A DNA stretch of 64,000 nucleotides from Stappia indica (GCF_001696535.1 NZ_MBQE01000002.1:434001-498000); one strand, 5' to 3'. Positions 35,224 through 44,852 are shown, counted from the first letter of the stretch. Program-made: numbers and translations. The notes: a model not told the origin generated them from the letters alone.

Positions 35224-35259
35224 GCGCAGCCCCGACCCCACAACAGGACAAGCACAGGC

Positions 35260-36696
35260 ATGGACATTCGCACGAAAGCCGGCGAACTCGTCAGCATCAA
35301 TCCCGCCGACGGCAGCGAGGTCGCGCGCGTCGCGGTCACCACCCCGCAGGAGCTCGACGCCATCGTTGCGCGCGCGCAGAAGGCGTATCGGGAAACCGGC
35401 TGGAAAGAGCTGATGCCGCACAAGCGTGCGGAGGTTCTGCACGCCATCGCCAACGGCCTTCTCGCCGAGAAGGAGACGCTTGCCTCGCTGCAGATGCGCG
35501 ACAACGGCAAGCCGATCTCGGAATGCCGCGGCATGGTCGACTATGCGGTCGGCACGTTCCGCTACTACGCCTCCGTCTGCGAGACGCTTGAGACGGACGT
35601 CACCCCGCGTCGCGGCGACTATGTCTCCTTCACCGTGCTTGAGCCCTATGGCGTGGTCGCTGCCATCACGCCGTGGAATTCGCCGATCATGAACGATGCG
35701 GCGAAGGTCGCGCCGGCGCTCGCCGCCGGCAATGCGGTCATCCTGAAGCCGTCCGAGGACGCGCCGCTGCTCGCGCCGGAACTGGTGCGCATTGCCGCGG
35801 CCGCGGGACTGCCCGACGGGCTGCTGCAGGTGGTGCAGGGGTACGGCGCCGACATTGGCGCCGCGCTGGTGGCACACAAGGGCGTCGGCATGATCTCCTT
35901 CACCGGCGGCACGGCCACGGGACGGGCCATCGGCCGCGTTGCCGGCGAGCGCATCGTGCCGGTGGCGCTGGAGCTCGGCGGCAAGTCTCCGCACGTGGTC
36001 TTCGCCGACGCCAATCTGGAGCATGCGGTGGCGGCGGTCGCGGCCGGCATCTTCGGCTCGTCCGGCCAGTCCTGCGTTGCCGGCTCCCGGCTGCTGGTCG
36101 AGGAGAGCGTCTACGACGAGGTCGTGACGCGGCTCGTGGAGCGCGCCAAGCGCATCGTCGTGGCCGCGCCCGACGCCAAGGGCGTCGAGGTGGGACCGCT
36201 CGCCTCCTTCCATCACCGCGACCGGGTGCATGCCTTCGTCGAGCGGGCCCGCGCGGAAGGCGGACGCGTCCTGTGCGGCGGGTCGGCTCCCGAGGGCGCC
36301 GCATACGAGACGGGCGCCTATTACCTGCCGACCGTGATCGACGGGCTGCCGCACGACGCGCTGTCCTGCCAGGAGGAGGCCTTCGGCCCGGTTCTGGTGG
36401 TGCTGCCGTTCAAGGACGAGGCGGACCTCGTCGCCAAGGCCAACGGCACGGATTTCGGCCTGGCCTGCGGCATCTGGACCGAGAACTTCAAGAAGGCCTG
36501 GCGCACGGGCCGTGCCCTCGAGGCCGGGTCCGTGTGGATCAACACCTACAAGCAGTCCGTGACGAGCACGCCGTTCGGCGGATTCAAGGACAGCGGCATC
36601 GGCCGGGAGAAGGGCATCGACGGCCTGCGCCTCTATGCGCAGGTGAAGAGCATGTATTTCGGCCTGCACGAAAACCCGCTGCCCATCGCCAAGTGA
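35260..36696 (+). CDS. NAD(P)-dependent aldehyde dehydrogenase
   Basis: A 478-residue aldehyde dehydrogenase oxidising an aldehyde to its acid. Visible motifs: PWNSPIMNDAAKVAPALAAGNAVILKPSE (cofactor and oxyanion Asn), the general-base Glu in ELGGKSPHVVF, the catalytic Cys in SSGQSCVAGSR, and QEEAFGPVLVV. It follows tctA in the same operon, so its substrate is probably derived from the imported acid. The family does not give the specific aldehyde. Confidence 0.92.
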   Translation: MDIRTKAGELVSINPADGSEVARVAVTTPQELDAIVARAQKAYRETGWKELMPHKRAEVLHAIANGLLAEKETLASLQMRDNGKPISECRGMVDYAVGTFRYYASVCETLETDVTPRRGDYVSFTVLEPYGVVAAITPWNSPIMNDAAKVAPALAAGNAVILKPSEDAPLLAPELVRIAAAAGLPDGLLQVVQGYGADIGAALVAHKGVGMISFTGGTATGRAIGRVAGERIVPVALELGGKSPHVVFADANLEHAVAAVAAGIFGSSGQSCVAGSRLLVEESVYDEVVTRLVERAKRIVVAAPDAKGVEVGPLASFHHRDRVHAFVERARAEGGRVLCGGSAPEGAAYETGAYYLPTVIDGLPHDALSCQEEAFGPVLVVLPFKDEADLVAKANGTDFGLACGIWTENFKKAWRTGRALEAGSVWINTYKQSVTSTPFGGFKDSGIGREKGIDGLRLYAQVKSMYFGLHENPLPIAK

Positions 36697-36734
36697 TCCG
36701 TCCCGACAACGAATTGAGAGTTTCTGGAGTCTCC

Positions 36735-37625
36735 ATGACCGATATTTCGAAGGTTGCCATCTACGGTCTCGGCAACATGGGCTTTCCGCTCGCCAAGCGG
36801 ATCGCCGCCCGCTTTCCGGTGCAGGTGTTCGACCTGAACGAGGAGATGCTGGCCAGGGCCAAGAGCGAGCTCGGCGCCGAGACCATCGCAAGCCCTGAGG
36901 CATTGTCGCAGACGCGGATCGTGGTCCTGTGCCTGCCGAGCCCCAAGGCCTCACTCGCGGTGCTGCGCCAGATCGCGCCGCATCTGCCGAAGGATGCGGT
37001 GGTCGTCGAGACCTCGACGGTGAACCCGGAAGACATTTTCGCCTGTCGCGATGTGCTTGCGCCGCACGGCCTGCGGGTGATCGACGCTTCGCTGATGGCT
37101 GGCGTGAGCCAGATGGAAGCGGGAACCGCCTCGCTGCTGATCGGCGGCGAGAGCGATGCCATCTCCGCCTGCCAACCGGTGCTCGACGCGATTGCCGACA
37201 AGCAGACGGTGTTCGGCGCCCTGGGAACCGGCGCGGCCGCCAAGGTCATCAACAACGCGGTCGCCCACGCCGTCATGGTGGTGGTCGCCGAGGCCGGCTC
37301 GATGGCGACGGCCACGGGCGTCTCCATCGACAAGCTGATCGGCCTGCTGTCGGATCCGCAGATGGGCCTGCACCGGCCGCTGACCTACCGCTTCGCCAAA
37401 CGGGTGGTGGAAGGCGACTATGCCGGCGGCATGCCGCTGGACGCGGCGCGCAAGGATTCCCGCCTTGCCCTCGATCTTGCCCAGACGGAGGGCGTCCCGC
37501 TCTTCGCGATCCAGGCGGCACATTCGGTCTACGAGATGGCGTCCCGCGCCGGCTACGCGCGCGAAGACTACGCTGCAATCGCCAAGTTGTGGGACGACTG
37601 GCATGTCCCGGCCGTTCCGAAGTAA
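36735..37625 (+). CDS. beta-hydroxyacid dehydrogenase (3-hydroxyisobutyrate dehydrogenase family)
   Basis: A 296-residue NAD(P)-dependent dehydrogenase with the Rossmann motif VAIYGLGNMGFPLAKRI, the substrate loop DASLMAGVSQMEAGTASLLIGG and the catalytic Lys region GAAAKVINNAV. Family substrates include 3-hydroxyisobutyrate, tartronate semialdehyde and L-threonate. ATG at 36735 has CTGGAG upstream; the frame is open further up only through the aldehyde dehydrogenase gene. With the downstream DhaK-DhaL kinase, a four-carbon acid such as threonate is one candidate substrate, which is inference. Confidence 0.9.
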   Translation: MTDISKVAIYGLGNMGFPLAKRIAARFPVQVFDLNEEMLARAKSELGAETIASPEALSQTRIVVLCLPSPKASLAVLRQIAPHLPKDAVVVETSTVNPEDIFACRDVLAPHGLRVIDASLMAGVSQMEAGTASLLIGGESDAISACQPVLDAIADKQTVFGALGTGAAAKVINNAVAHAVMVVVAEAGSMATATGVSIDKLIGLLSDPQMGLHRPLTYRFAKRVVEGDYAGGMPLDAARKDSRLALDLAQTEGVPLFAIQAAHSVYEMASRAGYAREDYAAIAKLWDDWHVPAVPK

Positions 37626-37861
37626 GCGGTCGGACTACATTGCAAGAAGAAGCGTCAGGCGGGAGCCCTGTCTGACGGCTCGAACGAGTGGCTGGTGGTG
37701 CGGGCCTCCTCCATCAGCCATCGGCACCAACGAGCGATAGCAACGCTCGAACAGTTTGAGCTCCAGAAAATTTTCCAGCAGTCAGGTCTGGCGGCTCGCG
37801 GCAGACTGCGCGACGCACACTTCCTCAGCAACGGCACGACTCATCATCGATAGGTGCGGCC
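37626..37861. other. Gene-free stretch before a CoA-transferase remnant
   Basis: About 235 bases after the hydroxyacid dehydrogenase with no intact gene. Codon-like sequence occurs on both strands but is broken by stops and matches nothing I recognise. Together with the remnant that follows, it looks like decayed coding DNA left by a deletion. Confidence 0.35.
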
Positions 37862-38056
37862 TCCAGGGAGGCGCTGCTCGGCAAGCCGGTGAAGGGACTA
37901 CCCTGGACGATCGACGGCGAAGCGATGAAAGTGCGGCACACCGCGCCGCAGCTCGGCGAGCACAACCGGAATGTTGTGGTCGACCTGCTCCGGCGCAGCG
38001 AGGACGACTATCACGAGCTTGTCGCGCAGGGCGTTTTGGCGCAAGCACCGGCCTGA
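37862..38056 (+). pseudogene. CaiB/BaiF family CoA-transferase, C-terminal remnant
   Basis: In the frame ending at TGA 38054-38056 the DNA encodes LLGKPVKGLPWTIDGEA, then VRHTAPQLGEHNRNVVVDLL and ELVAQGVLAQAPA. This matches the last 60 or so residues of CaiB/BaiF CoA-transferases, whose C-terminus has an AP-LGEHN-V--LLG----ELVA-GV pattern. No start codon, ribosome site or the remaining ~340 residues are present upstream, so it is a fragment. It lies between the catabolic operon and the DhaK-DhaL gene. Confidence 0.65.
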
Positions 38057-38077
38057 GCGTGTGACCACATCTGGGGA

Positions 38078-39781
38078 ATGGATATGAAGAAGCTGATCAA
38101 CGATCCCGCGAACGCCGTGGCAGAAATGGTTGCCGGCCTCGTCGCCGTGCAGCCGGGGCTGACCAGGATCGCCGGCCGCAATGTGGTGCTGCGCGCCGAC
38201 CTGCCGGCGCCGGCAGACCGCAAGGTCGCCATCATCTCCGGCGGTGGCAGCGGCCACGAGCCCGCCCATGCCGGCTATGTCGGCGCGGGCATGTTGACGG
38301 CGGCGGTGCTTGGCGATGTGTTCACCTCGCCGAGCGTGGATGCCGTGCTCGAAGCCATTCAGGCGACGGCCGGTCCTGCGGGCGCGCTTCTCATCGTCAA
38401 GAACTACACGGGCGACCGGCTCAATTTCGGCCTGGCGGCGGAGATCGCCCGCGCCGGTGGCATTCCGGTCGAGATCGTTGTCGTGGGCGACGATGCGGCG
38501 CTCGAGGGCATCGTCGCACAGGAGCGGCGGCGCGGCATCGCCGGCACCATTCTCGTCCACAAGGTCGCCGGCGCTGCGGCCGAGCAGGGCCGGGACCTTG
38601 CCGCGGTCGCACAGCTGGCAGGCCGTGCAGCCGATGCGGTCCGCTCCATGGGCGTCGCACTCGGGTCCTGCACGCTGCCGTCGGCGAAGGCTCCGAGCTT
38701 CACGCTGGGCGACGAGGAGATCGAGTTCGGTCTCGGCATTCACGGCGAAATGGGCGCGCGCCGCTCCGCCATGCTGCCGGCGAGCCGCATCGTCTCCGAT
38801 ATGCTCGACCGTCTCGTCGAGGATCTGGGCGAGCGCTCCCGCGAGCCGGTGGCGCTCGTCGTCAACGGCCTCGGCGCGACCACCCAGCTCGAACTGATGG
38901 TCGTGGCGAGCAATGCGCTCGACGATCTCTCCCGCCGCGGCGTGAAGGTCGCTCGCGTGTGGGCCGGCAATTTCATGACGGCCCTGGAGATGCCGGGCTG
39001 CTCCCTGTCGCTGATGCCGCTGGACGACGAACTCTCCGCGCTGATCGACGAGGCGACCCTGGCGCCGGCCTGGCCCGGCCCAGGTCTGATCGACGAAAAA
39101 CCGACTGTGGCCGCGCCGACCGCGACCGACGACATTCTCGCCGGCGAAGCCGATGGCCCGGTTTCCGATGCGGTGCGCAAGGCGATGCTGGCGATTGCCG
39201 AGGCGCTCGATGCGGCCGAACAGAAGCTGACGGAACTCGACAGCGTTGCAGGCGACGGTGATCTCGGCGCCAGCATGGTGCGCGGTGCCGTCGCGCTTCG
39301 CGGTGTCGCCGCCCAGCAGTTCTCGACGCCGTCCAAGGCTCTCGATGCCCTGGCACTGGCGCTGCGCCGCGAGATCGCCGGCAGCTCCGGTCCCTTCTAT
39401 GCGATTGCGCTCATGCGGGTCGCAAGGCTGCTGGAGGGCGAGGCCTCGCCGTCCGCGGACCTGTGGGGCAAGGCGCTGGCAGAAGCCGGCGAGGCGGTGT
39501 CGGCGACCGGCGGCGCAAAGCCCGGCGACCGGACGATGCTCGATGCGCTGGCAGGTGCGGCCGAGGGCTGGCGCGCAGCTCGGGCCGAGGGGCGCACTGG
39601 CCTTGAGGCATTCGACGCCGCGGCGGCAGGGGCCGCTGGCGGGGCTGAGAAAACGGCGCAGATGACGCCGAAGCTCGGGCGGGCAAGCTATCTCGGCGAG
39701 CGTGTGCTCGGGCATCCCGATGCCGGCGCAACAGCCGTCGCGATCTGGATGGATGCACTCGCGAGGTCGCTGCGCGGCTGA
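38078..39781 (+). CDS. dihydroxyacetone kinase, fused DhaK and DhaL domains
   Basis: A 567-residue ATP-type kinase. The N-terminal DhaK domain (about 1-330) has ISGGGSGHEPAHAGYVG and the substrate-binding His in EFGLGIHGE. The C-terminal DhaL domain (about 370-567) has the Mg-ATP motif DSVAGDGDLGASM and GAKPGDRTMLDAL. It phosphorylates dihydroxyacetone or a related ketose such as erythrulose. Fused enzymes of this length use ATP rather than the phosphotransferase system. It follows the Tct operon genes after the remnant; a T-tailed hairpin lies 17 bases downstream. Confidence 0.92.
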   Translation: MDMKKLINDPANAVAEMVAGLVAVQPGLTRIAGRNVVLRADLPAPADRKVAIISGGGSGHEPAHAGYVGAGMLTAAVLGDVFTSPSVDAVLEAIQATAGPAGALLIVKNYTGDRLNFGLAAEIARAGGIPVEIVVVGDDAALEGIVAQERRRGIAGTILVHKVAGAAAEQGRDLAAVAQLAGRAADAVRSMGVALGSCTLPSAKAPSFTLGDEEIEFGLGIHGEMGARRSAMLPASRIVSDMLDRLVEDLGERSREPVALVVNGLGATTQLELMVVASNALDDLSRRGVKVARVWAGNFMTALEMPGCSLSLMPLDDELSALIDEATLAPAWPGPGLIDEKPTVAAPTATDDILAGEADGPVSDAVRKAMLAIAEALDAAEQKLTELDSVAGDGDLGASMVRGAVALRGVAAQQFSTPSKALDALALALRREIAGSSGPFYAIALMRVARLLEGEASPSADLWGKALAEAGEAVSATGGAKPGDRTMLDALAGAAEGWRAARAEGRTGLEAFDAAAAGAAGGAEKTAQMTPKLGRASYLGERVLGHPDAGATAVAIWMDALARSLRG

Positions 39782-39797
39782 GGCGGCGCTCGCGCTC

Positions 39798-39829
39798 GCC
39801 CGGTCGCACAAACGCGGCCGGGCCCTTTT
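39798..39829 (+). terminator. rho-independent terminator after the DhaK-DhaL gene
   Basis: GCCCGGTCGC and GCGGCCGGGC form a ten-base stem (one G-T pair) around the loop ACAAAC at 39798-39823, followed by CCTTTT. It lies 17 bases after the kinase stop and before cas3, so it insulates the CRISPR operon from upstream transcription. Confidence 0.7.
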
Positions 39830-39978
39830 GCGTGAGTAGGACACGTCGGCCGTCGCCGGTGTGGGTTGTTTTGCCCGGTTCATCGCCGGCGATGCGGTCC
39901 GGGCGGCAGGGCTTTGACATTGTTGGCACGGGGTTGTTTCATCGTATCTTTCGAATTTCGCGATTTTGAAAGAACCCG

Positions 39979-42246
39979 ATGTTTTTCGCTCATTCATTGC
40001 CCGGTGAGCCGGAGGAGCGGTGGCAACCTCTTGCCGAGCATCTTCTGCAGGTGTCACGGCTCGCTGCGAAGTTCGCGCGACCCTTCGGAGCCTCCCGGGC
40101 TGCGGCGTTGGCCGGGCTGCTGCACGACCTTGGCAAGTACAACCCGCAGTTCCTTGCCTATATCCGGGGGGATCGGCCGGGGCAGGGCAAGGGTCCCGAC
40201 CATTCGATCGCCGGTGCGCGCGAGATCCTTACCGCCTTCCCCAGCGGGAGCGACCGCCTCATTGCCCAGCTCGTCGCCCACGCCATTGCCGGCCACCACG
40301 CCGGGCTGGCTGATGGGGAAGGAGTGGGCGGTCTCGCTGAGCGGCTGAAGAAGGAGCTGGACCCGCTCGACCCGGCCTGGCAGGAGGAACTGGGCACGGC
40401 GTGGACGCTCGGCCTGGAGCAGGCGTTTTGCCCACATCGGGAGCGGGCGCGATTGCCCTTCCAGCTCTCGGTGCTGGGGCGAATGATTTTCTCATGCCTC
40501 GTCGATGCCGACTTTCTGGATACGGAAGCCTTTTTCAAGACCGCGGCCGACCTCACGCCGGATCGCGACTGGCCGCGCTTGGCCGAGATCAACCCTCATC
40601 TGACGGCACAGTTCGACGCCCATATGGCGCGGAAGCAGGTCGATGCGCGCCCCAACGAGCTGAATGGCCTGCGCGCCGATATCCTGACGCATGTCAGGGC
40701 GAAAGCCTCCCTGCCGCCCGGTCTGTTCACGCTGAACGTGCCGACGGGCGGCGGCAAGACACTGGCGTCCCTGGGCTTTGCGCTAAACCATGCCCGCATT
40801 CATGGTCTGTCGCGCATCATCTATGCGATCCCTTTCACCTCCGTCATCGAGCAGACCGCGTCGATCTTCCGCGAGGTGCTCGGCGAGGACGTGGTGCTGG
40901 AGCATCACAGCGCCATCGACGCGGAGGACGGAAAGGAGCGGTCCAGCCGCGACAAGATGCGGCTGGCGATGGAGAACTGGGCAGCGCCGGTGGTCGTGAC
41001 CACCAACGTGCAACTGTTCGAGAGCCTGTTCGCGGCCCGCCCGTCGCGATGCCGCAAATTGCATAACCTCGCCGGAGCGGTCATCGTGCTCGACGAGGCG
41101 CAGACGATCCCGTTGCATGTGCTGCGTCCCTGCGTTGCAATGCTCGACGAGCTGGCGCGCAACTATGGCGCGACCATCGTGCTTTGCACCGCGACCCAGC
41201 CCGCTCTCGGTGCCTCCTCTCGCCCCGGCGTACGGGGCTTCGATGGCGGCTTCGAGCTGTCGCCGGAGCGCGAACTGGCGCCGGACCCTGAGGGCCTTCA
41301 TCGCCGACTGACGCGCGTCACCTTGCAGCGCGCGAGCGATGCGATGAGCGATGCGGATCTGATCGGCGAACTGGCGGGCCACGAGCAGGGGCTCGTCATT
41401 GTCAACAGCCGCAGCCACGCGCTGTCGCTCTACCGTGAGGCGATGGCGGCGGGGCTTGCCGGGCTCGTCCATCTCAGCACCCGCCAGACGGCGAGCGACC
41501 GGCAGGCGCTTCTTGCCGAGGTGCGGCTCCGGCTCGCCCCGCAGGATCCGCGCCCCTGCCGTCTCATCGCGACATCGCTGGTGGAGGCCGGCGTCGATAT
41601 CGACTTTCCGCGGGTCTGGCGCGCGGAGGCCGGGCTCGACCAGATCGTCCAGGCGGCCGGCCGTTGCAACCGGGAGGGGCGCAGGCCCGTCGCCGACAGC
41701 ATCGTCACGGTCTTCCGGCCGGCGGATGCCTCAACCCCGCGCGAGATCGCCGGGTTCGCCAGTGCCCTTGCCGCGATGGCCGGCGGGCATGACGACCTGT
41801 TCTCGCCCGCCGCGATCGCTGCGTATTTCGAGGAAGTCTACTGGCGCAAGGGCGAGGCGCTCGACCGCGACAAGGTCCTGTCCCGCTTTCGGGAAAGCGC
41901 CGGGACGCTCGATCTCGCCTATCGCAGCGTTGCGGAGAGTTTCCGCCTGATCGAGGAGCGCATGGCGCCGGTGATCGTGCCCCGGGAGGAAGAGGCGAAA
42001 GCGGCACTGGCGGCGCTGGCAGCGGAACGCATGCCACCGGGCGCGGCCGCCCGCGCGCTGCAGCGCCATCTCGTGCAGGTGCCGCGCCCCGACTGCGACA
42101 GGCTGAAGACCAATGGCCATCTGTCCTTCGTCGAGGGCTTCGGCGACCAGTTCGCGGTGCTCGCCACCCCGCAGTTCTACACGCGCGAGACGGGTCTGGA
42201 ATGGGAGCGGGGCGACGAGTTGTCGCTTGACGGGTACATCCTGTGA
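39979..42246 (+). CDS. cas3: CRISPR-associated helicase/nuclease Cas3 (type I-C)
   Basis: A 755-residue protein with an N-terminal HD nuclease (about 10-200; GLLHDLGKYNPQF, DHSIAGAREI, HAIAGHHAG) fused to an SF2 helicase (about 230-640) with Walker A PTGGGKT (about residue 254), VLDEAQ Walker B (about residue 371), LCTATQPAL and ATSLVEAGVDIDFP with QAAGRCNREGR motif VI. It is recruited by Cascade to nick, unwind and degrade target DNA. First gene of cas3-cas5-cas8-cas7-cas4-cas1-cas2. Length is normal for I-C. Confidence 0.96.
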   Translation: MFFAHSLPGEPEERWQPLAEHLLQVSRLAAKFARPFGASRAAALAGLLHDLGKYNPQFLAYIRGDRPGQGKGPDHSIAGAREILTAFPSGSDRLIAQLVAHAIAGHHAGLADGEGVGGLAERLKKELDPLDPAWQEELGTAWTLGLEQAFCPHRERARLPFQLSVLGRMIFSCLVDADFLDTEAFFKTAADLTPDRDWPRLAEINPHLTAQFDAHMARKQVDARPNELNGLRADILTHVRAKASLPPGLFTLNVPTGGGKTLASLGFALNHARIHGLSRIIYAIPFTSVIEQTASIFREVLGEDVVLEHHSAIDAEDGKERSSRDKMRLAMENWAAPVVVTTNVQLFESLFAARPSRCRKLHNLAGAVIVLDEAQTIPLHVLRPCVAMLDELARNYGATIVLCTATQPALGASSRPGVRGFDGGFELSPERELAPDPEGLHRRLTRVTLQRASDAMSDADLIGELAGHEQGLVIVNSRSHALSLYREAMAAGLAGLVHLSTRQTASDRQALLAEVRLRLAPQDPRPCRLIATSLVEAGVDIDFPRVWRAEAGLDQIVQAAGRCNREGRRPVADSIVTVFRPADASTPREIAGFASALAAMAGGHDDLFSPAAIAAYFEEVYWRKGEALDRDKVLSRFRESAGTLDLAYRSVAESFRLIEERMAPVIVPREEEAKAALAALAAERMPPGAAARALQRHLVQVPRPDCDRLKTNGHLSFVEGFGDQFAVLATPQFYTRETGLEWERGDELSLDGYIL

Positions 42247-42378
42247 TCGCAAGATCGACACATCTGTAGTTTCAGTTTTTTGATAGTGCGTTGCCGAAAA
42301 AAGATATTTTGACCGCTCGCGTGTCCGTTGACGGTCGCGTGGGGGAGTCGGCGCGCCCGTTTTCAAGCGGAGGGGGCA

Positions 42379-43044
42379 GTGCCGTTCGGGATCCAACTTT
42401 TCGTTTCAGGCGACTACGCCTGCTTCACTAGGCCGGAAATGAAGGTCGAGCGCGTCTCCTATGACGTGATCACGCCGTCCGCCGCCCGGGGCATTCTGGA
42501 GGCCATCCACTGGAAGCCGGCGATCCGCTGGGTGATCGACGAGATCCGGGTGCTCAGGCCGATCCGCTTCCAGTCGATCCGCCGCAACGAGGTCGGGGCC
42601 AAGGCGCCGGTCGGCAAGATCCGCTCGGCGATGAAATCCGGCGAGATCGGCAGCCTGATGCTGGTGGCGGACGAAAACCGCCAGCAGCGCGCCGCCACCG
42701 TGCTGCACGATGTCGCCTATGTCATCTCGGCGCATTTCGAGCTGACGCCCAAGGCCGATGCGGGCGAGAACGAGGGCAAGCATCTCGACATCTTCAACCG
42801 GCGGGCGCGCAAGGGGCAGTGCTTCCATCAGCCGTGCCTTGGCACGCGCGAATTCGTCGCCGATTTCCGCCTGGTCGAGCCGGGCGAGAGCCTGCCGCAG
42901 CCGATCGCGGAAACGCGCGATCTCGGCTTCATGCTGTGGGACATAGACCATGCGGGCGGCGGCGGTAGCCTGTTTTTCCGGGCAAGGCTGGACAACGGCG
43001 TCGTGCGCGTGCCGCAGCCCGGTTCGGCGGAGATTTTGCGATGA
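42379..43044 (+). CDS. cas5c: type I-C Cascade subunit Cas5c/Cas5d
   Basis: A 221-residue RAMP protein. In type I-C, which lacks Cas6, Cas5 also cuts pre-crRNA within the repeat. Landmarks: PFGIQLFVSGDYACFTRPEMKVERVSYDVITPSAARGILEAI and the catalytic-region segment RKGQCFHQPCLGTREF. The GTG at 42379 has GGAGGGGGCA upstream and gives the normal Cas5c N-terminus; the frame opens earlier at 42328. The stop overlaps the cas8c ATG. Confidence 0.93.
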   Translation: MPFGIQLFVSGDYACFTRPEMKVERVSYDVITPSAARGILEAIHWKPAIRWVIDEIRVLRPIRFQSIRRNEVGAKAPVGKIRSAMKSGEIGSLMLVADENRQQRAATVLHDVAYVISAHFELTPKADAGENEGKHLDIFNRRARKGQCFHQPCLGTREFVADFRLVEPGESLPQPIAETRDLGFMLWDIDHAGGGGSLFFRARLDNGVVRVPQPGSAEILR

Positions 43045-44852
43045 GCATGCTGACGGCGCTGGTCGGCGTCTATGACCGCATGCTGGAGCGCGGCGAGGTG
43101 CCGCCCTTCGGCTACAGCCAGGAAAAGATCTCGTTTCTCGTCTCGCTGACCCGCGACGGCCGGCCGGCGATCGCGCCCGTCGATCTGCGCGAGGGGACGG
43201 GCCGCAAGCGCCTGCCGCGGATGATGGCGGTGCCGCGGCCGGAAAAGCGAACCTCCGGCATCGCGCCCAACTATCTCTGGGACAAGACCTCCTATGTGCT
43301 CGGGCTGACCGCCGGCGCGGGCAAGCGCACCGGCCAGGAACATGCGGCGTTCGTCGCCAGCCACCGGGAATGGCTCGCCGGGGCGCAGGATCCGGGGCTA
43401 ACGGCGCTGCTCGCCTTCCTCTACTGGTGGCGGCCGGAGATGTTTGCCGATCTCGACTGGCCGGAGGAGATGAAGGACCAGAACATCGTCTTCGCGCTGG
43501 AGGAGGAGCGGCTGCGTGGCCTTTGCCTGCATGACCGGCCGGCCGCGCGGCGGATCTGGGAGCGGTTGCAGGCGGGAGGCACGGCGTCGCAGGCCGTATG
43601 CCTTGCCACCGGCACCGTCGGTCCGGTCGCGCGGTTGCATCCGGCGATCAAGGGCGTGTGGGGCGCGCAGTCGTCCGGCGCCTCCATCGTCTCGTTCAAC
43701 CTCGATGCCTTCACCTCCTATGGACACGAGCAGGGCGACAATGCCCCGGTGTCGGAGGCGGCCGCGTTTGCCTATGTCGCCGCGCTCAACCGCTTCCTGG
43801 AGCGCGACAGCGGCCATCGTATCCAGGTCGGCGACGCTTCCACCGTCTTCTGGGCCGATGGCAGCGGCGCCGCTGTCGCCGAAGCCGTCTTCTCCGGCAT
43901 CTTTGCAGAAGCGCCCGGCGGCGCGGCGATGGACAACGCCGTCGACGAGACTGTCGAAGCGGCCAAGGTCGGAACGATCCTGGACAAGATCCGCCAGGGC
44001 CTGCCGGTCGACGAGTTCCGCCCAGATCTGCCGCAGGGCGTGCGGTTCCATGTGCTCGGCCTTGCGCCCAATGCCGCGCGGCTGTCGGTGCGCTTCTATG
44101 TCGAGGACGAGTTCGCCGTGCTTGCCGAGCGCTATGCCCGCCATATCGCGCGGCTGCGGGTGGAGCCGGCGGCGAGGGACGCCGCGCCCTCCATGTGGCG
44201 GCTGCTGATCGAGACCGCCACCTTGCGCAAGTCGGAGAATATCCGTCCCAATCTTGCCGGCGAATGGATGCGCGCGATCCTGACGGATGCGCCCTATCCG
44301 CTGACGCTGATGTCCAGCGTGCTGGAGCGGCTGCGCGCCGATGGCGACGTCAACGCCTTGCGGGTCGGCATCCTGAAGTCCGTTCTCATCAGGAATTTCG
44401 CGAAAACGCTAAAGGGGGAGGTGCCCGTGTCACTGGACTTGGATTGCCGCGAGCCCGGCTATCTGCTTGGCCGGCTCTTCGCGGTCTACGAACAGGTGCA
44501 GACGGCGGCGCTCGGGCGCAACGTCAACGCCACCATCAAGGACAAGTATTACGGCGCGGCCTCGTCGCAGCCGCGCAAGGTGTTTGCACATCTCGCCTCG
44601 GGGTCGATGCCGCACCTGTCGCGGATTGGCAAGCAGCGCCCCGGACACCGCGTTGTGCTGGAGAGGACGATTGCCGAGATCATGGAGGTGATGAGCCCCG
44701 GCGACGATCCGTTCCCGGCGCATCTGCCCGACCGCCAGCAGTCGCTGTTCGCGCTCGGCTATTACCACCAGCGCAATGCGTTTTTCCTGAGCAAGAGCGA
44801 CAAGACAGACAAGACCGGCGCGGCCGAGCCCGCCGGGGAGGATGCAGCATGA
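43041..44852 (+). CDS. cas8c: type I-C Cascade large subunit Cas8c (Csd1)
   Basis: A 603-residue Csd1-family protein, the PAM-reading large subunit of I-C Cascade. Recognisable segments: VGVYDRMLERGEVPPFGYSQEKISFLVSL, SFNLDAFTSYGHEQGDNAPVSEAAAFAYVAALNRFL, and DQQ-free C-terminal region RQQSLFALGYYHQRNAFF typical of Csd1. It overlaps cas5 (ATGA) and cas7 (ATGA), indicating tight translational coupling. Length agrees with the family. Confidence 0.95.
   Translation: MSMLTALVGVYDRMLERGEVPPFGYSQEKISFLVSLTRDGRPAIAPVDLREGTGRKRLPRMMAVPRPEKRTSGIAPNYLWDKTSYVLGLTAGAGKRTGQEHAAFVASHREWLAGAQDPGLTALLAFLYWWRPEMFADLDWPEEMKDQNIVFALEEERLRGLCLHDRPAARRIWERLQAGGTASQAVCLATGTVGPVARLHPAIKGVWGAQSSGASIVSFNLDAFTSYGHEQGDNAPVSEAAAFAYVAALNRFLERDSGHRIQVGDASTVFWADGSGAAVAEAVFSGIFAEAPGGAAMDNAVDETVEAAKVGTILDKIRQGLPVDEFRPDLPQGVRFHVLGLAPNAARLSVRFYVEDEFAVLAERYARHIARLRVEPAARDAAPSMWRLLIETATLRKSENIRPNLAGEWMRAILTDAPYPLTLMSSVLERLRADGDVNALRVGILKSVLIRNFAKTLKGEVPVSLDLDCREPGYLLGRLFAVYEQVQTAALGRNVNATIKDKYYGAASSQPRKVFAHLASGSMPHLSRIGKQRPGHRVVLERTIAEIMEVMSPGDDPFPAHLPDRQQSLFALGYYHQRNAFFLSKSDKTDKTGAAEPAGEDAA

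Noticed and set aside
33673-36954. 1093-codon open frame on the minus strand opposite tctA and the aldehyde dehydrogenase
   Set aside because: It mirrors two intact genes and contains no domain. It reflects third-position GC bias.
37655-37837. Possible minus-strand gene or transposase remnant (60 codons)
   Set aside because: No transposase or regulator motif could be recognised; it is treated as decayed sequence.
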